From Gremmenia infestans (taxonomy: Eukaryota; Ascomycota; Leotiomycetes; Helotiales; Hamatocanthoscyphaceae), in contig JAFEVB010000031.1 in assembly GCA_032629725.1 (NCBI GenBank), positions 186,001-250,000 on the forward strand: DNA of 64,000 nucleotides. Reading direction: 5' to 3'. Positions 55,146-64,000 of the stretch are shown piece after piece. The first letter of the stretch is position 1; the number at the start of each line of letters is the position of its first letter. A model generated the notes under the pieces. It was not told the DNA's origin. It saw nothing but the letters and a program-made list of their open reading frames with translations, and did not search any database. A program made the translations under genes and the position numbers.

Positions 55146-56038
55146 GACTTACCCTTTTCATCTTCAGTATATACCGGTATTTAAGTGTGAGTCTTTTTAG
55201 ATGGCTTGTGAGTTTATTTGCTCTATGGGGCTTTTGACTTGAAATAAGTAGTAGCGACAAGACTTAGGAGTAACCTCAGGGCTGTCCTTTGTGGAGCCGC
55301 AGACATAGAGAATCGTGCTTTCCGAGACACTAACAACCAACAAAGAAGTATTCTTGACAAGCGCTGATTTCCTAAGCAACTTAAAGGAGTAGATCCCTTA
55401 GCGTGAATAATAGCATACCCTTTTCTTTGTATCAGCTGTAGACGTTTGCAGCAACTTTTCGATACGATATTCGTATAGCAGCAACACTGAATATCATCAA
55501 AGACAGTCCTTGTACACGATAAATTGGACAGCAGCCTGCAGGTATCGAAAGTCATCTTAATAAGGGGGGTCCAGCACGTGACCCCCGCCCACCCACCTCA
55601 TTTCCCCCACATTACCCACCCCCTTTTGCCCCTTTCCCAACTTCCCCACAGTCTCACACTTAGGAGAGGGCAGAGCAAGTTGAATCCTAAGACCTAATCG
55701 AATTCACCGTCAAGTTAGATTTCTTCGCACTGAACTCCTTCTCATTTTTCATCATCTTCGGCTTTTCCATATAAGGCTTTTATAGGCCCCATTGTTATAG
55801 CTAGAAACATGATTAACAACACCGTCTATTTAGGAGAAATATAAATATCTCAAATCCGAACAACAAAAAACCTACAAATTGTTCTACTAAAAGCCGAAGT
55901 CGACCAAAATTCACCATAACATACCCACCAATCAAAGCAACATGTCAACTCCACAACCCCCATTCTTCCCCACCTCAAAGAAAAAACACCTCCATCAAAT
56001 CTCAACTCTATAATTCTCCGACACCACTTCACATCAAA
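55146..56038. other. intergenic, divergent promoter of the 2EXR and MFS genes
   Basis: Contains a C-rich tract near 55570-55640 (CCCCCGCCCACCCACCTCAT) and an AT-rich stretch before the MFS start. Minus-strand frames at 55197-55555 have no recognisable family. Confidence 0.4.
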
Positions 56039-57520
56039 ATGGCATCCACCATCTTCGTAAAGCTGAGATGGCTATACCGAGAGTTCGGTCTCAAATCCCT
56101 TCGTGACACAGGAAAAGACTCATGGATTATAATCTTTTCTCGATGTACCCGAATGCTAGCCTATGGCACCAACTCCCTCATCATGGCCCTATTCTTCTCC
56201 GCTCTCGACTTCTCTGATGAATATATTGGACTCTTCATGACCTTGACTCTTATCGGCGATGTCCTGCTCTCCCTCTTACTCACTCTGATTGCGGATCGAG
56301 TGGGACGCCGACGAGTTCTCACCGCCGGTTCAGTCTTGATGGTGTTATCAGGAGCAACATTTGCTCTTTCTGATAACTTCTGGCTGTTGCTTTTTGCTGC
56401 TGTGATTGGTGTGATTAGTGCGACGGGTTCTGACTTTGGACCCTTTCGAGCCATTGAGGAATCTACCCTCTCGCACCTTACGACACCCACGACGAGATCA
56501 GATGTCCTCTCGTGGTATGTCACAATTGCTAGTGTTGGATCTGCGATCGGAACGGAAGTTTCTGGACGTATTGTGGAGTCTTTGCGGGCGAGGGATGGCT
56601 GGGAACTACTGGATGCTTATCATGCAGTTTTCTGGCTGTACTCTGCAATGGGGACGGTGAATGTCATTCTCACACTATTCCTAAGCGACAAGTGTGAGGC
56701 AACGAAAGTCTCGGAGAAAGAGCCTGTTGAGGAGTCAGAGATCTTGCTTGATGAAATGGGGGGTAGTGATTCAGAGGATGAGGCCAACGAGAACGATCGG
56801 ATGCCCGCTTCGCAACCGAGACAGCCTGAGACATCCCAAAAGAAAAGTATGTTCGCCACCATATCCAAAGAGACACGCCGCATCATGTATAAACTCTGGT
56901 TTCTGCTTGTTGTGGACTCTTTGGCCGATGGCATGTGTCCCTATTCGTTGACGGTTTATTACATGGACCGAAAATTCGACAACATCCGCAAGTCAACTCT
57001 CGGAGATATTCTTTCCAGTGCTTACATACTCTCCTCTATCTCCACCATTTTTGCCGGTCCACTGGCTCGCCGGCTAGGTCTCATAAATACAATGGTGTTC
57101 ACGCACTTACCGTCCTCTGCAGCTGTTTTGTTCTTTCCCGTAGCGCAAGGACTCGTACTAACAGTGATATTGTTCTTTTTGCGTGCCGGATTTAACAATA
57201 TGGATCAAGCACCGCGCGCAGCATTTATTGCCGCTGTTGTGAAACCAGAAGAGCGAACAGCCGTCATGGGGATCACTAGTATGCTGAGGACTTTGGCCGG
57301 GGCTGCGGGGCCGAGTTTGACTGGTCTGTTGGCAGGAAGTGACAGGTTTTGGATTGCTTTTGTGGTTGCGGGGTCCTTGAGAATCTGTTATGATCTTGGC
57401 TTATGGGCTTTATTTATAAACATGAAGCTCTATGCGCACGAAGAAAATGGGGCGGGAAAGACTGATACTATAGCTAGTCAGAGGAATCTGGCTGATGAGG
57501 AAAGAAACGAGGGAAGTTGA
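56039..57520 (+). CDS. MFS transporter
   Basis: Single exon, 493 aa, with about 12 predicted membrane helices split by a charged central loop (SEKEPVEESEILLDEMGGSD..DRMPASQ at ~225-270). The loop after helix 2 has the MFS signature A form LIADRVGRRRVLTAGSVLMV. Later helices include GFNNMDQAPRAAFIAAVVKP and GPSLTGLLAGS. There is a cytosolic N-terminus (WLYREFGLKSLRDTGKDSWI). The overall pattern matches the fungal group related to uncharacterised yeast-type MFS proteins. The substrate cannot be inferred, and no cluster partner is nearby. Confidence 0.88.
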   Translation: MASTIFVKLRWLYREFGLKSLRDTGKDSWIIIFSRCTRMLAYGTNSLIMALFFSALDFSDEYIGLFMTLTLIGDVLLSLLLTLIADRVGRRRVLTAGSVLMVLSGATFALSDNFWLLLFAAVIGVISATGSDFGPFRAIEESTLSHLTTPTTRSDVLSWYVTIASVGSAIGTEVSGRIVESLRARDGWELLDAYHAVFWLYSAMGTVNVILTLFLSDKCEATKVSEKEPVEESEILLDEMGGSDSEDEANENDRMPASQPRQPETSQKKSMFATISKETRRIMYKLWFLLVVDSLADGMCPYSLTVYYMDRKFDNIRKSTLGDILSSAYILSSISTIFAGPLARRLGLINTMVFTHLPSSAAVLFFPVAQGLVLTVILFFLRAGFNNMDQAPRAAFIAAVVKPEERTAVMGITSMLRTLAGAAGPSLTGLLAGSDRFWIAFVVAGSLRICYDLGLWALFINMKLYAHEENGAGKTDTIASQRNLADEERNEGS

Positions 57521-57749
57521 GGTTCTATAAAATATCTATCACATTATAAAATTACCTCGCTTGCGCGAAGATCTACAAAATGTGATTGATCCATTTGGAG
57601 CTCCCTTGCTTCATATGAACCACCAATCTTTATTGGTTGCACCATTTTTTTCAGTCAAAAGTCGGGGTCCAAATCATGCCCCTACCCCGAACTTTTTTCT
57701 GCGTTAAAAGACCGAACGATAATCGTTTTGGGCGAAGCAAACGGACACG

Positions 57750-59067
57750 ATGAATTCAACTCTCACGCCTTTACACCTTTCACATACTCTCGGTCGCGAT
57801 GTTGTAGATATCGCCATAACTATGGGATGCCTTGAGGTATTTTTCATAGTGTTGTTCTTTGTTTCTCGCTTCAAGATGGGGACGGTCAATACAATAGATG
57901 TATATCTCTTGATTCCGGCGTTCTTGTTTAGTTTTGCTCTGGTAATAATCTGCTTTAGTAGGTCGTCTGATACCCCTGCAAGTCTCTTTTTCAATCCCCT
58001 CATCATTTGAATAAATTACACAGTTATTGACCTGTATCTAGTTGGAGTTCACTCAGCTGGTGTTGGTCGTCACTGGGTTGAACTGTCTATTCCTTACCAA
58101 ATGCGGAATCTCAAATTCCAAACAGGACTTCAGTTCTTGTATCCTGGTGCCGTTACTTATCCGAAGCTTTCCATCGTGTGCTTATATCTTCGAATATTCA
58201 CCAAGAAAAGATACCGATACGCTGCCTATGCAATTTGTGCGATTCTCGTCATCAACCTCGTCATTTTATGGTGTTTTGATTTTGCCATGTGTGTACCGTT
58301 CAGGTACCAGTGGAACAAACTCATCCACGGGCATTGCATCGACCAAAATGCGCTCTTTACTTGGATCAGCATCCCGAATCTTGTAACAGATGTCGCCATA
58401 TTGGCGTTACCACTTCCAGTTATATACCAGTTGAAGTGTACAAGAGGTCAGAAAGTTGGCGTGACTATTACCGTTTTGACTGGTAGCTTGTGCGTAGCCA
58501 CTTCCAACCTTTACACTCAACTACTATGTCATAATGTATTGGTAACTAATACTTCAAAGTGGTATCATCACAGCGATTGTGCGCTTCGTCATCTTTCTGA
58601 CCGTTCCGCTGGCGAAAGATTTGAGCTACTACGGTGCACGGGTGACTATATGGACCACGGTCGAGCCTGGGGTATATCTCATCGCAGCATGTTTACCATC
58701 TCTGCGGCCCCTCCTCAACTACTTCAATGTTCCCGTCGAATCTGTTCGGAGCCGATGTCGATCCACCAAGAAAGGCTCCTCTAAAGGTAACAGCGCAGAC
58801 ATCGTTTTATCACCCAGACTTGATAGCATGAGTGGAAATCTACCTGTCTTCCCTAGACCAGAAGATTCACCACCGGCAGTTAGTTACGAAGGTGAAATTG
58901 ATCAGAGGGGTTTGGTGTCGTGCTATAGAAGCACTACATCTCTAGATGAAGAAGTGGCAAGCTCTCATGGGGGAGATGTTGGCAGCTCCCATGGTGGAGA
59001 CGCAGCAAGCGGACAAGCAGTTGATCAAGCAGTCGGAGAGAATGGCAATGGAGACGACATTAGGTGA
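57750..59067 (+). CDS. Pth11-like / rhodopsin-domain integral membrane protein
   Basis: Three exons: 57750-57957, 58042-58489 and 58560-59067. They total 1164 bases and 387 aa. Helices include GCLEVFFIVLFFVSRF, then HSAGVGRHWVELSIPYQMRN, YPKLSIVCLYLRIF, AICAILVINLVILWCFDF, WISIPNLVTDVAILALPLPV, and after the last intron GIITAIVRFVIFLTVPLAKD and TTVEPGVYLIAACLPSLRPL. This is the fungal rhodopsin-like fold shared with Pth11-type receptors that sense surfaces or host cues. The cytosolic tail is Ser/Gly/Asp-rich with a repeated SSHGGD element. For the first intron two in-frame acceptors 18 bases apart (ending at 58023 or 58041) are possible; I used the second. A CFEM domain is absent. Confidence 0.85.
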
Positions 59068-59716
59068 CAAGTGGGATTTTCGTGAGTTTTTAACGTCTCA
59101 GGCGGATTAAGTCAACGTTGTTACAGTCGGGTGTGTAAAGCTCTTCTTTACTGTAAATATATAACCAACTGCAAGCAGCGAAGGACACTATATGTTGGAA
59201 AATATAGCTTCGAAAGCCGAAGAAGAAGTTCCATATACGTAGAAGTATTCCCGGCCCAGCCGATCAGCATCCGTAATCGATCACTTTATAAAAGCTTCTA
59301 GGTTTTAACCCTATATCCCAGCTTACATACTGCTAGAAGTCTAAGGCGGTACAGCTTAGAACACTAGGAAATATGCATCAATAAGGTCATAAATGCGATC
59401 GGTTGCGGGAGCTGATTGATTAGGCAGGGGAAACACTTCTATATTAAGCCAACACGCCATATGAACTTTTAAGCTAAGAAGTTTGTCATATTCAAGTTTC
59501 TAGTTCCCTGATAGTACCTATCTCATTCAAACACAAGCATTACTTATAAAGTTCATACATAAGTTGCAGAAATTGAGAATGATTCAGGAGTGGTTATGTA
59601 AGCATTCTGGGTGGCTTGGTGGCTGAGCGCCATTGCCGCTCTGCGCTGACTTCGCATATAGAGTACCAATACCAGCAGATGCATCCATCATTCAACATCA
59701 AACTCCCACGTCAATA
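59068..59716. other. intergenic
   Basis: AT-rich 3' flank of the receptor gene. No repeat or RNA gene recognised. Confidence 0.4.
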
Positions 59717-60034
59717 ATGGCTCCTGTGATCTGTAGACTCAAATACCGAAAATATGTGCCTCTTCAACTTACAACATATCCTGCAATTACCTTCAATTCA
59801 CTCCCACTCGACATTTGTATCAAGATCTATGGACTGCTTTTGATTAGCTCTGAGCCACTTACCGTTTACAAAGAGTACAGAAGGACGGTTGGGATGTTGT
59901 GGAGATGCAGGATACTATTGGACCTCTTTAGCGGGTTTAATTCGGCCAACGACCTGTGTTACACTTCGGAGAAAAAAACATTGCAAATTCCGAACTTCGT
60001 CACGGGGTATCTTTGGTATTCTAGCAATTTATGA
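59717..60034 (+). pseudogene. short F-box/2EXR-like fragment
   Basis: Open frame of 105 aa from the ATG at 59717. It contains TFNSLPLDICIKIYGLLLIS followed by SEPLTVYKEYRR, which looks like the start of fungal F-box-like or 2EXR-like proteins (PxELRxxIYxxLL..). The homologous-looking part stops after ~50 residues, and the rest does not continue the family. It is probably a truncated gene. It could be an intact short gene or a first exon, but I found no convincing continuation. Confidence 0.35.
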
Positions 60035-62809
60035 GGGCCGGCGGGGGTTTCTTTATTTCACACTATTCGAGGACGCTATATTCAGAACTGTGGTAAGCTA
60101 GGAGGTGGAGGGGAATCCTTGATGCTAAGCTAAAGCAAGAGCTCACTGGAGTGAAGATAGTAGTACCGAGTGCGAACACACCTTGATAGTAAAGGCAGGG
60201 TAAAAATACCTAACCTCGCCTCGCTTAACCCCTTTTCTTAGCAATCTCATCCCACTTTTTATACCTTGCTTTCTTTGCCCCAACCTTTAAGTCCTTGCTT
60301 CTCCTGTCTTATTTCAATTTATAGATAGCGTAACATCTAGTATTCCGAGCTTACTTATATATTGTCTCTTTATATAGAATACTTGAAATTTTTTCTTATC
60401 TAAAAAGCTAAAGACTTTTTATCAATGTACCGGATGGCTAATAAGAATATCCACGCTCCTAATTCAATTGATATAGAAAAACTGGTACAAAGCAATGCTT
60501 AATCAGATTCGATTGAAGTCGGGATACGAAGCCATGCACCTAGAAAATCTCAACGTAGGTACTTGGTTCCAGGATGAAATACAAGGTCATATTCCAAGTC
60601 AAACTGCCAGACTATTCATATGACCAAGATATCATCAAATGAATATCTCTTCTCGCATGCATATGACTAATCAGGAAAGATTAACAGCAGACTGAGAAAT
60701 TACCACAGATGACGTGCCTAACAACAACGCACGCACCTAGCTAGGTACTACGTAACTTCAAGAAAAGTTGACTTATAAATGCCGCTTTAAATTATATCTT
60801 TGGCTAGAACGTGCCGCTCATAACTTCCAGCCCCTCAATATTCGAAAGATGACATAATGATGAGTGATAGGTTAGTGATCAATATCGACACCGCAAACGC
60901 AGACAAACATACTCTTCTACTATTCAATGACCCTGTGACACTTCTTTGAATCTTATTTCCCGCGATTTTTAGTCGTTCAGAGGTTCAGAGCGTATCAAGC
61001 ACGAATGCCCCATTCGCATACTCCCAAAACACTCGTGAGACTGTTGGGTTTTTACTTGGGTGGGAATTCAATGGCATGTGGAGGGCTCCATATCTCGTCC
61101 CTTCTGCAGTTTGAAATATTCGACCTTAATAGCCTTTAGTGGCTAAATATAAGCGAAACTTTTTAAAGAGTGACCTGTTTTACCAGAGCTACGAACAGTA
61201 CCAACAGTTTTATCAGAATTATCTTCCACGGCTTAGGGTTCATATCATTAGTCCTAAGCTAAATGCCATGCCATCGGACAACATCGGGATTCGGAATTAC
61301 TAACAAGCCGGATTCTTTATTGTTATCATATATACATATGGTTTTATAGTGCAGCATGTTGCATGGTGCATGCTGCTGTTCGCAGCCCACCCATCTGGAA
61401 GTACTTGGCTAAATCAGATCTGGGGCTTGGAATTTCTTTCCACGAGAACGCTTTCCCGAGATCGCGGTAAAAAATATTTATCCTTGTTCAAGAGTCAAGA
61501 CTAAGCATTTCGTTGCTAAATATCAGATTATTAGATAGATGAACGACCAAATGAATGAATGGAAATGACAGCAAAGCAGATTCTAACAACGACATGTTAA
61601 TCACCCTCAAGACTTTTACTTCACTGCACTCCACTCCTCACTCTAGGCGCACAGAAACTAGAATATAAATTCAAAGATAGTCGAGTATGCATGCCATATC
61701 TGTTCCTATATCCACCACCAGAAACCCTCGCGAGTCACGCGCAGCTGTCCGGCTACTGCTTACCTTTCACAGGATTCAGAATTCCACAACTTTATACCCA
61801 AACCCCCCTTGCTATTCCAATCCATCCCATCCAATCCTCTACCTCTTATCCCAGAACCCTACCCCCACCACTTCAATTCTCTCTTCTACCAACCAAAACG
61901 CTAGCCCATACTAAAACCACTATTTAAACACTTCAGCCAACCACTTTACAAACAACCAATCAAATAGATCAACGAGAGGCATCCTGCCATGGTTTTTTTG
62001 CGTCCATCTAGGAACCCAAAGCAGAATCCGAAATCACTTAACTCAAATATTATACACACTTCGCCGGGATACCAATACACACATAGCCAGTTGCCCGACC
62101 TATAAAATTCAGTGAATCCGTTCATTCATTCATAGACACACTGTATTCCTTGCTGTCAAGTCCTTCTCTTACTGTCAGGTGTCAAACATACATACATATA
62201 CACCAATCACTCCAGAGTCCAGATCTAGACACGCACTGAGTAATTTCCAAGAACCAGATAATATAAATAGCAATCATGTGTATAGTGTGGCGTTTGGGGT
62301 GACGGCTAGCGATGGTGGAGGAATGCATCGATGTGTCGACTATGAATTTAGCTGTATGGTCGGTGTTGGGGAGTGCGAATTGAGAGTGTTTTATAAACGG
62401 ATGGTCGGGTTTGTCATAGTCTCCCTAAGGCCGTGAATAAGAAAGGAATACTAGGCTGAATAAAGGTGCAAATAAAGAAGGAAAAAGGAGAGGGTGAAAT
62501 AGGGAATTTTTCATAGATATGATATTAGGTAATTTCTGTCTGTCTGTATTTTCTTATCAAATTACTTTTCCTTTCCTTTCTATCTTGTCAATTCAACCAA
62601 TCAGTCCCCGTATCCTGCCTGTCTGAGACAAGGCATCCAGAACGCCAGCCTAATGCACCGATCCCATCCAATTCGATACTGTCCGATCCGTCTATCAAAA
62701 GCAAGGTAGCCGATCATTAGTGTGGTCATTGTATCATACACCCTTCTCTCCCGCCATCACATGATAATCCTTCCTTTCACAGAGCTCGCTGGCTTCAAGC
62801 TCGCCACGC
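60035..62809. other. long intergenic stretch
   Basis: About 2.8 kb without a supported gene. Frames at 61687-61927 and 62179-62436 are low-complexity or lack any family. The region near 61750-61930 is C-rich on the plus strand. The final ~350 bases are the probable 3' UTR of the minus-strand channel gene. Confidence 0.45.
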
Positions 62810-64000
62810 TCAAGGACTAAACGCCCTATACCCCCCATGCGGCGCCTGTCCCTGTACCTCGCCCTGGTTTTGCGTAGCCACCCTCCTCATCCTGAAATAG
62901 TCATAACTCATCGGATCATCATCATTTTCTTGATCATCGACCGGATGCTGTGGCAGCCCGCCATACCCTTGTGGTCCACCTCCAAGGAACCCAGGCGCCC
63001 TTTCATGTACAAGCCGATCCTGGCTCTGGTCTCTATGATGACCTCCCGGCGTCGCGACCGGCATTTCCGCCGCGGCAAGCATGAGATTCGTTTGGCTGTT
63101 TTGTCGACGCAGTGAGCCGATGTCGCCGGAAGCGTCATAGGATACAGGCATGTTAGCGGGCGTGTGTGCCCGTTGGCGGCCCATCATACCGCCTACAGGT
63201 GTTCCGGGGCGAGAATCACCGTAACCGCTAGAAGCGCCAGGTGTATCGGTACGGATAATATCTTCTGCTTTGCCATACAAGCCACCGCCACCACCGTGAT
63301 CTTCTCCAAACTCGGCTCTGCCTTTAAAGTATGAAAAGTCGAGTTTGTTTTCGGGGACCATTTCGAAACCCGGCATACTTTTAGAGGATTTAGTGCGTCC
63401 CGGTTGGCCGCCTTGCATGGGGTCTAGGGCGTAAGTATCGCTGTAGCCTGAGACAGACGTGCTTTCGCCAGAGTAGGCATTGTTGCTGTCTGTGAGACGG
63501 CCGCCGTAGACGGATGCAAGGATGTTTTGGGCTCGTGCGTGGACCATGGGTGTGATGAGAGGGCGGTAGAGAGCTGGGTGGCCGAAACGGCTCGCAAGAC
63601 GGTCCTTCTTGTCGGAAAATATTTTGTTGGGGATGTCTTCGGGGTCTTGAAGCATGTTGCGCAAAGTATAATAGTGGATTTTGTCGTCGAAGGCGCGCTT
63701 GCAGTAGATCTTGAAGGCGATCATGAGGAATGGCAGCGGGACGACAGCATAGGCTTGGACATGGCTTACTGTGTTGCCGCGTACCCATACAGCGAGGAAG
63801 ACGAGCAGGTTGGATAAAACCGTGGCAAAGACCATGCGATTGTAGAACATGCGCCAGAACATGCCGCCGGACTCAGTTTTGGTGATGAAGACGTATAGGA
63901 GTAAATATTTCTTGAGCCAGACATCTAGGAGGAAATACAAGGCGCATGCTGGAATACAAAGAGGTTGAATGGTGGCAAAGCACAAGGTGACTGTGCTGTA
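62810..64000 (-). CDS. CSC1/OSCA-type (DUF221) stress-gated cation channel, C-terminal part, runs off the window
   Basis: The frame is open from the window edge (64000) to a stop at 62810, about 396 codons. At the edge the protein reads STVTLCFATIQPLCIPACAL, then YFLLDVWLKKYLLLYVFITK and TESGGMFWRMFYNRMVFATV, the last membrane helices of the DUF221 channel domain. These are followed by PLPFLMIAFKIYCKRAFDDK, typical of fungal Rsn1/Phm7-like proteins. The C-terminal ~270 residues are a Gly/Ser/Pro-rich cytosolic tail (GYGDSRPGTPVGGMMGRQRA, GLPQHPVDDQENDDDPMSYD). The family conducts cations, including calcium, on osmotic or mechanical stress. The start and most of the pore lie outside the window. 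Confidence 0.88.
   Translation of the reverse strand, partial: YSTVTLCFATIQPLCIPACALYFLLDVWLKKYLLLYVFITKTESGGMFWRMFYNRMVFATVLSNLLVFLAVWVRGNTVSHVQAYAVVPLPFLMIAFKIYCKRAFDDKIHYYTLRNMLQDPEDIPNKIFSDKKDRLASRFGHPALYRPLITPMVHARAQNILASVYGGRLTDSNNAYSGESTSVSGYSDTYALDPMQGGQPGRTKSSKSMPGFEMVPENKLDFSYFKGRAEFGEDHGGGGGLYGKAEDIIRTDTPGASSGYGDSRPGTPVGGMMGRQRAHTPANMPVSYDASGDIGSLRRQNSQTNLMLAAAEMPVATPGGHHRDQSQDRLVHERAPGFLGGGPQGYGGLPQHPVDDQENDDDPMSYDYFRMRRVATQNQGEVQGQAPHGGYRAFSP

Noticed and set aside
61687..61927. Two overlapping plus-strand ORFs with Pro/Ser/Thr-rich content
   Set aside because: Low-complexity C-rich tract with no family and no continuation.

Overview
The window is nuclear DNA of a filamentous ascomycete (Pezizomycotina). 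The evidence is the many short introns (about 48-75 bases, GT..AG, often with a CTAAC/CTGAC-like branch site), fungus-specific families (Zn2Cys6 regulator, RTA1-like, Pth11-like rhodopsin fold, 2EXR, tannase, sedolisin) and single-gene transcription units on both strands. The overall look suggests a leotiomycete, but that is an inference. No bacterial, viral, CRISPR or rRNA signal was seen. I rebuilt exon structures by hand: each listed spliced model keeps one reading frame through canonical splice sites and ends in a stop.

Two conserved housekeeping blocks stand out. The left one (2.2-17.2 kb) holds a WLM/Wss1-like metalloprotease, a decayed unknown gene, a Tic20/DUF4870-like membrane protein, GID4 (substrate receptor of the GID ubiquitin ligase), Mago nashi (exon junction complex), beta-COP/Sec26 (COPI coat), a sphingoid long-chain-base kinase and Rrp1/Nop52 (rRNA processing). 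The right one (46.1-59.1 kb and 62.8 kb to the edge) holds a DUF2945 TUDOR protein, a probable mitochondrial protein, DEF1, a 2EXR protein, an MFS transporter, a Pth11-like receptor and the C-terminal part of a CSC1/OSCA-type channel.

The middle (17.9-45.6 kb) is an accessory region. Intact genes there are a tannase-family esterase, a 13-exon secreted M28-like protein that departs from the usual metal-binding motifs, a one-exon adenylation-thiolation-thioesterase (NRPS-like) synthetase, and a GPI-type surface glycoprotein with tandem 64-66 residue repeats. Between them lie many decayed genes: a divergent Zn2Cys6 regulator/RTA1-like pair, the C-terminal end of a sedolisin, a membrane protein with two frame breaks lying between a pair of direct repeats, and a group of relics (thioredoxin-reductase-like oxidoreductase, two cytochromes P450, a wax-synthase-like acyltransferase) that looks like a dead secondary-metabolite cluster. 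Two small inverted-repeat elements of MITE type sit at 32.1-32.6 kb.

The most interesting intact object is the NRPS-like synthetase at 28.5-31.3 kb. Its thioesterase has alanine where the nucleophilic serine is expected, and its carrier motif reads GGAS instead of GGDS. A living but chemically unusual synthetase next to a dead cluster deserves follow-up.
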